This document shows, one piece after another, positions 8,937-15,131 of a DNA stretch of 22,979 bases. Numbering within the stretch: the first letter of the stretch is position 1; each line of letters begins with the position of its first letter. Made by a program: the position numbers and the translations under genes. Origin of the DNA: an uncultured Lachnospiraceae bacterium (GTDB taxonomy: Bacteria > Bacillota > Clostridia > Lachnospirales > Lachnospiraceae); contig CAJUSJ010000012.1 of the NCBI GenBank assembly GCA_910588865.1, forward strand, positions 43,054 to 66,032. Reading direction: 5' to 3'. The notes beneath the pieces are model-generated. The model saw only the letters and a list, made by a program, of their open reading frames with translations, searched no databases and was not told the DNA's origin.

Positions 8937-9003
8937 AGAAAGCAGAGGCGGCTTACCCTCCTTTATCGGAGGGGCTAAACCCTCCAGATGGAAGAAAGGA
9001 GGG
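8937..9003 (+). promoter_or_regulatory. Structured toxin leader that can hide the ribosome binding site
   Basis: The leader has two CCCTCC/GGAGGG pairs. CCCTCC 8956-8961 pairs with GGAGGG 8968-8973, and CCCTCC 8980-8985 pairs with GGAGGG 8998-9003. The second GGAGGG is the Shine-Dalgarno sequence of the toxin, so this pairing would block translation. The upstream part, 8948-8960, is complementary to 9158-9170 beyond the toxin gene (12 Watson-Crick pairs plus one G-U), with weaker pairing extending outward. Such 5'-3' pairing keeps known type I toxin mRNAs silent. Confidence 0.55.
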
Positions 9004-9011
9004 CGATGCTG

Positions 9012-9101
9012 ATGGTTACATACGCTGATTTATTTCAGTTCTGTATCTTCATCGTTTCTCTTGTTGGCCTGTGTTATACGGTCTTCAAGGGCAAAAAATA
9101 G
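9012..9101 (+). CDS. Small hydrophobic holin-like toxin peptide of a type I toxin-antitoxin locus
   Basis: A 29-residue peptide, MVTYADLFQFCIFIVSLVGL followed by CYTVFKGKK. It has one membrane-spanning segment (about residues 8-24) and a basic tail, like the putative holin-like toxins found across Firmicutes. GGAGGG at 8998-9003 lies eight bases before ATG 9012. An earlier in-frame ATG at 9006 is too close to that site to be preferred. It has its own strong promoter, and an antisense promoter points back across its 3' end. By family knowledge the peptide would insert in the cell membrane and be toxic unless repressed by the RNA. Toxicity is inferred and the peptide could act in another way. 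Confidence 0.75.
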   Translation: MVTYADLFQFCIFIVSLVGLCYTVFKGKK

Positions 9102-9188
9102 CCGCCACTACCGGAAATAGTGACGGCTGCCCGTAAAGGGTAGTAACTGTTTGCTTTGAGGGTAGGCCGCTTCTCTGGCTTTTCCTTC
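9092..9188 (-). ncRNA. Predicted antisense antitoxin RNA
   Basis: A minus-strand promoter at 9195-9223 and an intrinsic terminator at 9093-9128 define an RNA of about 97 bases starting near 9188. It overlaps the last ten bases of the toxin gene and all of the toxin mRNA's 3' region, so it would pair with that mRNA as RatA does with txpA. Its 5' part contains GCGGCCTACCCTC, almost the same as the toxin leader at 8948-8960. Ends are estimates from the promoter and terminator positions. Confidence 0.6.
9093..9128 (-). terminator. Intrinsic terminator of the antisense RNA
   Basis: Read on the minus strand, AGCCG-x-CACTA type arms (9100-9110 with 9118-9128, one mismatch) close a seven-base loop and are followed by a run of six T (9093-9098 as A on the plus strand). 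The T run lies inside the final codons of the toxin gene. Confidence 0.7.
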
Positions 9189-9194
9189 ATAGCC

Positions 9195-9223
9195 AATATA
9201 CCATATTTGAAATTGACTTTCAA
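9195..9223 (-). promoter_or_regulatory. Promoter of the antisense RNA
   Basis: On the minus strand TTGAAA (9218-9223), exactly 17 bases, then TATATT (9195-9200). Transcription would start near 9188 and run toward the toxin gene. Confidence 0.7.
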
Positions 9224-9283
9224 GTTATTTTGCAAAAATAGCCTGTCTATTCTACAATCATTGTGGAAAGAGGGCTTATTTTT

Positions 9284-9484
9284 ATGGTAGAAAAGGTATT
9301 AGAAAAGATCGTCAATGAGACGGTGGTACATCTGAACCAGGGACAGCTGGAGCATCTGAGCAATGTCCTGTATGTCAACTTCCACAGCCCGGAAGTCCAG
9401 GCATCATGTTCAGAGCTGGTGTCCGCGACGAAACTGTTTTTAACCCTAAGAGGGCCTTTCATAACAAAACAAAAAATCCTCTGA
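9284..9484 (+). pseudogene. Fragment of a tyrosine-type integrase (N-terminus only)
   Basis: The first 50 or so residues (MVEKVLEKIVNETVVHLNQG, then QLEHLSNVLYVNFHSPEVQ and CSELV) resemble the N-terminal region of Clostridia site-specific integrases, where a QLxHLxNVLYxNFH motif precedes the core-binding domain. After ELVSAT the reading frame continues into an unrelated tail and stops at 9484, inside the tRNA terminator. The catalytic domain is absent, so it cannot recombine DNA. An upstream AGAGGG supports ATG 9284 over an earlier in-frame GTG at 9263. It lies 50 bases from the 3' end of tRNA-Ala, the usual kind of attachment site, and is probably a relic of an integrated element. The family match is from memory and is moderate. 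Confidence 0.5.
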
Positions 9485-9525
9485 ACACCGATCTACAAAA
9501 ATAACCTCGGTATCTTCAAAGGATT
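9471..9525 (-). terminator. Intrinsic terminator of tRNA-Ala
   Basis: On the minus strand AATCCTTTGAA (9515-9525) pairs with TTCAGAGGATT (9475-9485) with one G-U, an inner ACCGA/TCGGT pair extends the stem, and a run of T follows (9471-9476 as A on the plus strand). It lies nine bases beyond the tRNA. Confidence 0.8.
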
Positions 9526-9533
9526 TCAGAAAA

Positions 9534-9606
9534 TGGAGCATATGGGATTCGAACCCACGGCCTTTTGAATGCCATTCAAACGCGCTCCCAGCTGCGCCAA
9601 TGCCCC
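9534..9606 (-). tRNA. tRNA-Ala with anticodon GGC
   Basis: The 73-base minus-strand sequence folds into a full cloverleaf. The acceptor arms are GGGGCAT and ATGCTCC, the D stem GCGC/GCGC, the anticodon stem TTTGA/TCAAA with loop ATGGCAT (anticodon GGC), and the T arm GTGGG-TTCGAAT-CCCAT. The G3-U70 pair, the identity mark of alanine tRNAs, is present, and the discriminator base is A. CCA is not encoded. Confidence 0.95.
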
Positions 9607-9829
9607 ATAGTAGCCAGTCAGCGTCACCGCTAACTTAACTCCTAAAGTAGTTTACCACAAAATAAGAATTTTGTACAGTAGAATTTTAAATTTTTTTAAA
9701 TTTTTTCAAAAAGCCCCAAAACGCGAACCTTTCCGGGAAAACCACGTATACCATTGGCCCTTTATGCCCACACTATACCCAGGCTGGACTGTAGGTCCCC
9801 AAATCCCATTAATCACAGGAGGCGATCTT

Positions 9830-9988
9830 ATGGACAAATATTTGTGCGAGCCCTGCGGCTATGTTTATGACCCGGAACAAGGTGACCCGGATAATGGAAT
9901 TGCCCCGGGCACCCCTTTTGACAATATCCCGGAGGACTGGGTGTGCCCGGTGTGCGGTCTGGGGAAGGATGTGTTTGTTAAACTCTAA
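9830..9988 (+). CDS. Rubredoxin
   Basis: A 52-residue protein with the standard rubredoxin layout. CEPCGY (Cys6, Cys9) and CPVCGLGK (Cys39, Cys42) bind one iron, with the conserved YDPEQGDPDNGIAPGTPF and DWVCPVC stretches between. It is a small cytoplasmic electron carrier, used in anaerobes to pass electrons to oxygen- and peroxide-reducing enzymes. AGGAGG lies eight bases before ATG 9830, which rules out the longer upstream reading frame. Its stop codon abuts the stop of the convergent TRIC gene with no bases between. No partner enzyme lies next to it. Confidence 0.97.
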   Translation: MDKYLCEPCGYVYDPEQGDPDNGIAPGTPFDNIPEDWVCPVCGLGKDVFVKL

Positions 9989-10642
9989 TCAGCTGTCTTG
10001 TTCCTGGTCTTCCGGTTCCAGCACATACACCGGCAGATCCCAGTGGCGCAGGCTTGCCATGGTGCGGATCGCGAACACCGTGGCAATGCCTGCCAGTATG
10101 GCGTCGATCTCAGGAACCAGGGACAGCAGGACTACATAGACAATACTTCCCGCCATGGCGGCGCTGGCATAGATTCGTTTTCGAAAGATCATGGGCATCA
10201 TATTCGCCATCACATCTCTCATCAGGCCGCCGCCTACTCCTGTAAGCACCCCCACGAAAATCACCAGAAACCAGTTGCCGCCATAACCACAGCGTATGGC
10301 TGTCTGGGATCCCACCACAGCGAAAACTCCCAGCCCAATGGAGTCGGAAATATCCATGACCTGTGTCAGCTGATGAAAATGCCGTCTGGGCAGAGCCCCC
10401 TTCTTAGCTGCCATCCACAGCCAGAATACCACCGTGGCCGTAGCCGCTGCCACATAGACCCCATCCCGGAACATATTGGGCGGAAACTGGCCAAGGAGCA
10501 CATCCCTCACCGCTCCGCCCCCCACCGCTGTCACTGTCCCCAGGACCCACACGCCGAAAATATCCATTCTTTTTGAATTTGCCACCATGCAGCCGGAAAA
10601 GGCAAAGGCGATGGTGCCGATCAGTTCCAATATAAAGATCAT
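9989..10642 (-). CDS. TRIC-family (UPF0126) cation channel protein
   Basis: This 217-residue membrane protein has two homologous halves, each with three predicted membrane segments and the family motif: GGGAVRD at residues 41-47 and GGGLMRD at 137-143. Bacterial TRIC proteins form trimeric potassium-conducting channels, and some relatives have been linked to amino acid export, so the transported substrate here is uncertain. The C-terminal tail is acidic (EPEDQEQDS). It starts five bases after the truncated AAA-ATPase gene ends, and the AAAGGGA before ATG 10642 lies within that gene's last codons, so the two are probably co-transcribed. Its 3' end meets the rubredoxin gene head-on with no room for a terminator. 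Confidence 0.93.
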   Translation of the reverse strand: MIFILELIGTIAFAFSGCMVANSKRMDIFGVWVLGTVTAVGGGAVRDVLLGQFPPNMFRDGVYVAAATATVVFWLWMAAKKGALPRRHFHQLTQVMDISDSIGLGVFAVVGSQTAIRCGYGGNWFLVIFVGVLTGVGGGLMRDVMANMMPMIFRKRIYASAAMAGSIVYVVLLSLVPEIDAILAGIATVFAIRTMASLRHWDLPVYVLEPEDQEQDS

Positions 10643-10647
10643 AACCG

Positions 10648-11871
10648 CTAAATTCCCTTTCTCTTGTCTGATTGTACCGCTATTGTAGCCTCAAGAAGCT
10701 GCTTTGATCTCTGGATCGCCTGCGCCACAGGTGCCCAGTCCGCACCCTGAACAGCGTTGGCAAACGCGGTCCGTACCTCCTCATTTGGCACATAAACCTC
10801 TCTCTTCTCCCTGTCATAAGCCAAATATCCAAGATGGATCAATACTGTCAGCACATCATCCCGGCTCTTGAAACTGGTCATATCATTCTCAAAGGTATCT
10901 GTATTGACCCCGCGCCTTCCTCCAGCCAGCATCTGGACAACACAGTCCTTAAGCCCGTCAAAATTCATACTGATATAATCTTTCAAAGATTCATAGGTAA
11001 CAGTCTTTGTCCAGTAATTGTCATACTCACCCGAAAGCATGGCCTTTACCACAGAGTTGGGGCTGTAAATGTGTTTCATACGCGGAAAAGAGTACCCGTC
11101 ATACCATCTGGCTGCCTCAGAAAAATCCATGTCATACTTCCGGCACAGCTCCTCCACCTCCTGCTCCGTGAAACCCACATACTCAGCAAGCCCCTTTGGG
11201 CTGGCCATGGTAAATTCATCAAAATTATTCAAGGCTGACTCGCTTTTATATTTTTTAACAGGAAGGATCCCCGTTATATAGGCCAGCTTGACAAAACTTT
11301 TTGACTGTTCACTTTTAAAAAGGCCCCTGAGCAGATCAATATATTCCCTTTGGGCTACTGTATCATATTTTTCTTCCCGGAAAATAGCATCCCACTCATC
11401 AATAATGATGATAAATCCGATCCCTGTTTTGTTATATATCTTAGAAAGAGCGCCAGGAAGCATCTGATCCTTCTCAGACAAGATTCCCGGATAGATGGTC
11501 TTCAATTCTTCAATAACCCATTCCTGGAGACTGGCCGCGGTCTTTGAGGGATCCTTTACCTGTACCAGCACATAGGCAATGTCAAGATGGATCACATCAT
11601 ATTGATTAAGGTGTTCTGGGAAAGACGGGAATCGGGTTATCTTAAGATTCTCAAACAAAGACCTGGAATCACAGCTCCTGTCATAATATGCCGCCAGCAT
11701 TCCGGCAGTCAGGCTCTTTCCGAATCTGCGGGGCCTGCTGACACAGATATAACGCTGTTCCGTGTCTATGACAGAATTGGTGTAATCTAAAAATCCTGTT
11801 TTGTCCACATAGATCCGGGATTTCCGAGCGCTTGTGAAACTGTTGTTTCCCCGGTTTACAAAATCTCCCAT
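10648..11871 (-). CDS. AAA-ATPase-like protein lacking its usual C-terminal PD-(D/E)XK domain
   Basis: A 407-residue member of the AAA-ATPase-like family (PF09820 type). The N-terminal YVDKTGFL is typical. A Walker A variant RPRRFGKSL lies at residues 46-54 and Walker B IIIIDEWD at 153-160. Family members are usually 500-580 residues and end in a PD-(D/E)XK nuclease-like domain. Here homology stops soon after the YVPNEEVRTAF segment, at LLEATIA, and is followed by a short unrelated tail (VQSDKRKGI) that leads straight into the TRIC gene. The cellular role of the family is not established. The gene may be a truncated relic or an ATPase-only form. It follows the deleted PD-(D/E)XK copy on the same strand. 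Confidence 0.8.
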   Translation of the reverse strand: MGDFVNRGNNSFTSARKSRIYVDKTGFLDYTNSVIDTEQRYICVSRPRRFGKSLTAGMLAAYYDRSCDSRSLFENLKITRFPSFPEHLNQYDVIHLDIAYVLVQVKDPSKTAASLQEWVIEELKTIYPGILSEKDQMLPGALSKIYNKTGIGFIIIIDEWDAIFREEKYDTVAQREYIDLLRGLFKSEQSKSFVKLAYITGILPVKKYKSESALNNFDEFTMASPKGLAEYVGFTEQEVEELCRKYDMDFSEAARWYDGYSFPRMKHIYSPNSVVKAMLSGEYDNYWTKTVTYESLKDYISMNFDGLKDCVVQMLAGGRRGVNTDTFENDMTSFKSRDDVLTVLIHLGYLAYDREKREVYVPNEEVRTAFANAVQGADWAPVAQAIQRSKQLLEATIAVQSDKRKGI

Positions 11872-11925
11872 AAATGCGTTCCCCCTATAACCTTCCTGCT
11901 TCCGTCATATGAATTACATAGCAGA

Positions 11926-12173
11926 TCACGGTTTTTGCAGCTTCACCCTGTATTCTTCCCATTTTTCCGCCGGGATGCTCATAGCGGACATCGCCTGGTC
12001 AGCAGTCATCTTTAAATTTGCCATCAGGTTTTTTATCGCCCCCAGCAGAGTCTCCTGCTCCGCTTTCCGCCTCTCCTCTTCAATCTCTTCCCGCATCAGC
12101 TCTCTCAACGCGTCACACATAACCAAATTCCTCCTTATCTCATCATATAACCGTTGTCAAGGTTGTTACCCAT
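11926..12173 (-). pseudogene. Internally deleted copy of the PD-(D/E)XK protein found at 19,782-20,660
   Basis: This copy keeps the start (MGNNL), runs seven further codons and hits a stop at 12135. A second frame at 11926-12126 then encodes the C-terminal 60 or so residues of the full-length relative (CDALRELMREEIEEER through the VKLQKP end). About 240 residues, including the whole nuclease-like core, are missing. The join is near 12150-12158. Where both copies can be compared, the 3' part differs at about 13 positions and by a 12-base in-frame gap. AAGGAGG before the second frame could allow the C-terminal piece to be made. It is most likely non-functional. Confidence 0.75.
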
Positions 12174-12337
12174 CCATCTCCTCCCGCTTTTTTGTTGTTT
12201 TTTGGAATTTAAAAGCAGGATTTCATATAGAAAGATAAGAACTCTCAAAGATACAGCCTTGGCCGCAAAACCGGTCTTATGTCCTATTAGCGTTAGGACT
12301 GCCGTAGAAATCATTGCTTTGAAGATATTATAGCATG
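12159..12337 (-). repeat. Conserved promoter-leader repeat, copy A
   Basis: This 179-base block is the same as 20646-20824 except for two substitutions that I count. It spans the start codon region, ribosome binding site, leader and -10. A perfect six-pair hairpin, GTCCTA/TAGGAC, with a seven-base loop lies at 12281-12299. It is in the same orientation as copy B. Confidence 0.85.
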
Positions 12338-12355
12338 GAATCAGGGGTGGGGCAA
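12327..12355 (-). promoter_or_regulatory. Promoter of copy A
   Basis: On the minus strand TTGCCC (12350-12355), 17 bases, and TATAAT (12327-12332) with an extended TGC just before it. The same elements and spacing occur in copy B. Confidence 0.65.
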
Positions 12356-12391
12356 GAGGGGATTCGAATAAGATTGGACAGTTGGATATGA

Positions 12392-12438
12392 CCGGGTTAC
12401 TGTTCACACCCGGCTAATCACTGCGCTGATTAGCCGGG
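12392..12438. other. Two overlapping, mutually exclusive hairpins
   Basis: CCCGGCTAATCA (12409-12420) and TGATTAGCCGGG (12427-12438) form a perfect 12-pair stem around a six-base loop. An alternative stem, CCGGGT (12392-12397) with ACCCGG (12408-12413), uses part of the same bases. No T run follows on either strand. The position is between the SGNH gene and the promoter of copy A. Confidence 0.5.
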
Positions 12439-12464
12439 AGGATGCACGTAATGGCAGCGAACCA

Positions 12465-12510
12465 GGCCGCTCTCGCTGCTTCTTAAAAGCAATCAGAAGC
12501 GAGAACGGCC
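12465..12510 (-). terminator. Possible terminator hairpin of the TRAP/SGNH operon
   Basis: GGCCG-x-TCTCGCT plus TCT (12465-12483) pairs with AGAAGCGAGA-x-CGGCC (12495-12510), a long interrupted stem 50 bases beyond the SGNH stop codon. There is no strong T run, so termination strength is uncertain. Confidence 0.4.
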
Positions 12511-12559
12511 CCGGGTTTGGGGAGAAATGTTATATCCTCTGACAAAATAAGAGGGATTT

Positions 12560-13219
12560 TTAATGTACTGAAAAGCCGCCGCCAGCCTGACTGATCTCCA
12601 GAACCTTCTGAGCCAGCGCCTCCGCCAGCTTCCCGTGCTCCTCGGCTGTCATATGAAGCCGGTCCTCCTCGCTGGCCCGTGCCGCTTTTGCCGCATCCAA
12701 AAACCAGCAGTTTTTCGCCTTGCTGACCGCCTCATATTCCGCCGCGAAGCACCTGGACATGGAAGCGGCTTCTTCCGTAAAGCATCCATAGATGCCCCGG
12801 GATATCCCTTCCCTGATCAGAACAGGCGAGACGATCAGCAGCTCCGGCCTGGGGTATACCGGCTCAAAGGGAAAGTTGTTGATCTCGTCCACAATCCGCT
12901 CCATAGCCTTTCCCAGGTCCCAGGGGGTAGCCTGAAACCGCTTCTTCAGATCATTAGTCCCCAGCATAATGATAATCAGATCCAGAGGATTGTGGCTCGC
13001 GATACAGGGCACCAAGGTTTTGAGGCCGTTTCTTCCATATGAAAGCTGATCCTCAAACACGGTGGTCCTGCCGCCGCAGCCCTCCTCGATTACCCGGTAA
13101 TTCCCGCCCAAAAGCCTTTGGAGGACCCCGGTCCACCGCACCTCATAAGGGTGGCGTCCGCCGCGGACAGGGTCGGTTCCAAAGGTATTGCTGTCTCCGT
13201 AACACAAAATATGCTTCAT
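12560..13219 (-). CDS. SGNH/GDSL hydrolase (probable carbohydrate O-acetylesterase)
   Basis: A 219-residue cytoplasmic protein with all SGNH blocks: GDSN with catalytic Ser10, a glycine in the EEGCGGRTT stretch, GTND with Asn89, and DRLH with Asp186 and His189 at the end. It resembles the arylesterase or acetylxylan esterase-like branch of the family. Its ATG shares one base with the dctM stop (TAATG), so translation is coupled and it belongs to the transporter operon. Removing O-acetyl groups from the imported sugar is the natural inference, since many host-glycan sugars are O-acetylated. The real substrate is not shown by the sequence. Confidence 0.88.
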   Translation of the reverse strand: MKHILCYGDSNTFGTDPVRGGRHPYEVRWTGVLQRLLGGNYRVIEEGCGGRTTVFEDQLSYGRNGLKTLVPCIASHNPLDLIIIMLGTNDLKKRFQATPWDLGKAMERIVDEINNFPFEPVYPRPELLIVSPVLIREGISRGIYGCFTEEAASMSRCFAAEYEAVSKAKNCWFLDAAKAARASEEDRLHMTAEEHGKLAEALAQKVLEISQAGGGFSVH

Positions 13220-14523
13220 TATAATAAACCTAAAAGTCTGGGCAGTCCCAGGGAAAGGGACGGGATAAAGGTCAAAAGCAGCAGCATTATGATCATGGAC
13301 AAATAGAACGGCAGAAATCCTTTGACCACTTTCTCAACAGGTACTTTGGCAATGCTGCAGCCAATAAACAGTGACGTTCCCACAGGCGGCGTACACAGGC
13401 CGATTCCATAGGCCAGTACCAGCACCACGCCGAAATGGTAGGGATTGAACCCTAAAGCGCCGGTGGCGATGGGGAACAAAATCGGCGTTGTCAGAAGAAT
13501 CAGGATGCCCATATCCATAAAGCAGCCCAGCGCCAGCATCATCAGAAGAAGCAAAAGGATCAGGACGATCCTGTTGGATGTAAGCGCCAGAAGCCAGGTG
13601 GCCAGATTCTGGGGAACCTTCAGATACGACATGACATACCCAAATGCCCCGGAAGCCGAGATAATGGCCATGGCCATAGTCATGGTGGGAAGACATTTTT
13701 TCAGTCCCTCCACATACAGCTTAAAGGACATGTTGCGGTATACCAGAGTGGTAATAGCCAGGGCATAGACTGCTGCCACTGCCGCCGCCTCCGTGGCGGA
13801 ACAGATACCGAAGGAGGTTCCCGCCAGGACGATGACGATAGCGCCCAGACCCAGAAGAGCCTGCCACACGATCCGCATGTTTTCTTTCATGGAACGCTTA
13901 ACGCCCAGAGGGTATTTTTTCTTTACAGCGATGAGATACGCCGGTATCATCAGGCCGGCGGTTAAAAGAATACCCGGCACATAGCCGCACATCAGCAGGG
14001 TGCTGATGGAGATGCCGCTGGCCGAAGCCAGGGCGTAAAACAGCATATTCTGGCTGGGCGGGATAATAACGCCCTCCACGGAAGACGTAACCGTAACCGC
14101 TACACTGTAATCTTCGTCGTAGCCCTCTTTCACCATGGCCGGAATCAGCATGGCCCCGATGGAGGATACATCTGCCGCCGAGGAACCGGAGATTCCTCCG
14201 AACAACATGCTTACCAGAATATTTACAATGGCGGTGCCGCCTCTGACACGCCCCACAAGGATATTGCAGAAGGCCATCAACTTGCTGGTGATCTCGCCGT
14301 CCGTCATGACCTGAGCCATCATAATAAAAAACGGGACAGCGATGAAGGTAAAGCTTAAAAGGCTTACGGACATTTTCTGAAACAGGTTAAAATACGGGAT
14401 CCCTAAGTAGGTGGCTGTAATAAGGGCCGATGCCATCAGGGAAAAGGCGATGGGGATGCGCGCCACCATCAAAACTCCCAGAGACGCGAACAGCAGGATG
14501 GTTCCAATGGCAATCTCATTCAT
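13219..14523 (-). CDS. dctM: TRAP transporter large permease subunit DctM
   Basis: A 434-residue membrane protein with about a dozen hydrophobic segments and typical DctM features: the N-terminal ARIPIAFSLM, a GGISGSSAADVSSIGAMLIPAM block, a VIIPPSQNM loop and a late TPPVGTSLFIGCSIA motif. It is the sodium-driven channel of a TRAP transporter. ATG 14523 was chosen because AGGAGGAG precedes it and it overlaps the dctQ stop as ATGA. A longer frame starting 15 codons upstream lies inside dctQ. The next gene, the SGNH hydrolase, overlaps its stop codon. Confidence 0.95.
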   Translation of the reverse strand: MNEIAIGTILLFASLGVLMVARIPIAFSLMASALITATYLGIPYFNLFQKMSVSLLSFTFIAVPFFIMMAQVMTDGEITSKLMAFCNILVGRVRGGTAIVNILVSMLFGGISGSSAADVSSIGAMLIPAMVKEGYDEDYSVAVTVTSSVEGVIIPPSQNMLFYALASASGISISTLLMCGYVPGILLTAGLMIPAYLIAVKKKYPLGVKRSMKENMRIVWQALLGLGAIVIVLAGTSFGICSATEAAAVAAVYALAITTLVYRNMSFKLYVEGLKKCLPTMTMAMAIISASGAFGYVMSYLKVPQNLATWLLALTSNRIVLILLLLLMMLALGCFMDMGILILLTTPILFPIATGALGFNPYHFGVVLVLAYGIGLCTPPVGTSLFIGCSIAKVPVEKVVKGFLPFYLSMIIMLLLLTFIPSLSLGLPRLLGLL

Positions 14524-15023
14524 GACCGTGTCTCCTCCTCTCCAGAATCTTTCTTTCCGGCAAAACATTCCACCAGGTTCAGCAGGCTGTAAACGCTGGT
14601 CAGCACACCACCGAATACCATGGGGAAATACTGGACTCCCTGGGGCCAGCGAGTAGCCGGAAGACGTTTCATCATATTGATCTTAAACACCTGCCATCCA
14701 AAGTAAACCATCATGCATCCGATTCCCAAAAGAAGAACATGGCGCAGGATATCGCAGCCCTTTTTCGCCTGGGCCGGAAGCAGATTGTAGGCTCCCTCGA
14801 TGGCGATATGGGAGTCCCCGAAGGCTCCGATGGAAATACACAGAAAACCGAACCAGATGAGCATTGTCAGAATCACTTCCTCTGACCAGACAAGGGGTTT
14901 GCTGAACGCGTAGCGCATAACAACCGCTCCGAAGCACACAACCAGCATGATCACCAGAAGCACGCAGCAGATATACTGTTCCGCTTTCACCACATACCCC
15001 AGATACTTTCTTATATTTGCCAC
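14520..15023 (-). CDS. dctQ: TRAP transporter small permease subunit DctQ
   Basis: A 167-residue protein with four predicted membrane segments (about 16-36, 48-70, 88-110 and 130-150) and the DctQ motifs VVMRYAFSKPLVWSEE and GAFGDSHIAIE. It joins DctM to form the membrane part of the transporter. The start codon is GTG at 15023, nine bases after AAAGGAG. That ribosome binding site sits in the loop of a small GACAG/CTGTC hairpin at 15026-15044, which could tune its expression. The stop codon overlaps the dctM start by four bases. Confidence 0.93.
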   Translation of the reverse strand: MANIRKYLGYVVKAEQYICCVLLVIMLVVCFGAVVMRYAFSKPLVWSEEVILTMLIWFGFLCISIGAFGDSHIAIEGAYNLLPAQAKKGCDILRHVLLLGIGCMMVYFGWQVFKINMMKRLPATRWPQGVQYFPMVFGGVLTSVYSLLNLVECFAGKKDSGEEETRS

Positions 15024-15070
15024 AGGACAGATCTCCTTTCTGTCGTAACGACGATTGCTGTACCAATTCA

Positions 15071-15124
15071 GGAATAATAAACGCGCCCGCCAGACTTTTG
15101 CTCTTGGCAGCGCTGCCGGGCGCG
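15071..15124 (-). terminator. Intergenic hairpin after dctP, probable partial terminator or mRNA stabiliser
   Basis: On the minus strand CGCGCCCGGCAG (15113-15124) pairs with CTGGCGGGCGCG (15082-15093) with one mismatch, followed by TTTATTATT. It starts eight bases after the dctP stop codon and precedes dctQ. Such stems commonly let the binding protein be made in excess of the permease. A perfect palindrome, GGCAGCGCTGCC (15106-15117), overlaps it. Confidence 0.65.
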
Positions 15125-15131
15125 GGGAGGG

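Noticed and set aside
9247..9462. Minus-strand frame opposite the integrase fragment
   Set aside because: It has no ribosome binding site and no similarity that I recognise, and the plus-strand frame matches the integrase N-terminus.
9671..9829. Upstream in-frame extension of rubredoxin
   Set aside because: The AT-rich segment encodes nothing like a rubredoxin extension, and AGGAGG lies at the correct distance from ATG 9830.
9998..10576. Plus-strand frame of 192 codons opposite the TRIC gene
   Set aside because: Its His/Pro/Gln-rich translation is typical of a frame opposite a membrane protein, and TRIC motifs are clear on the minus strand.
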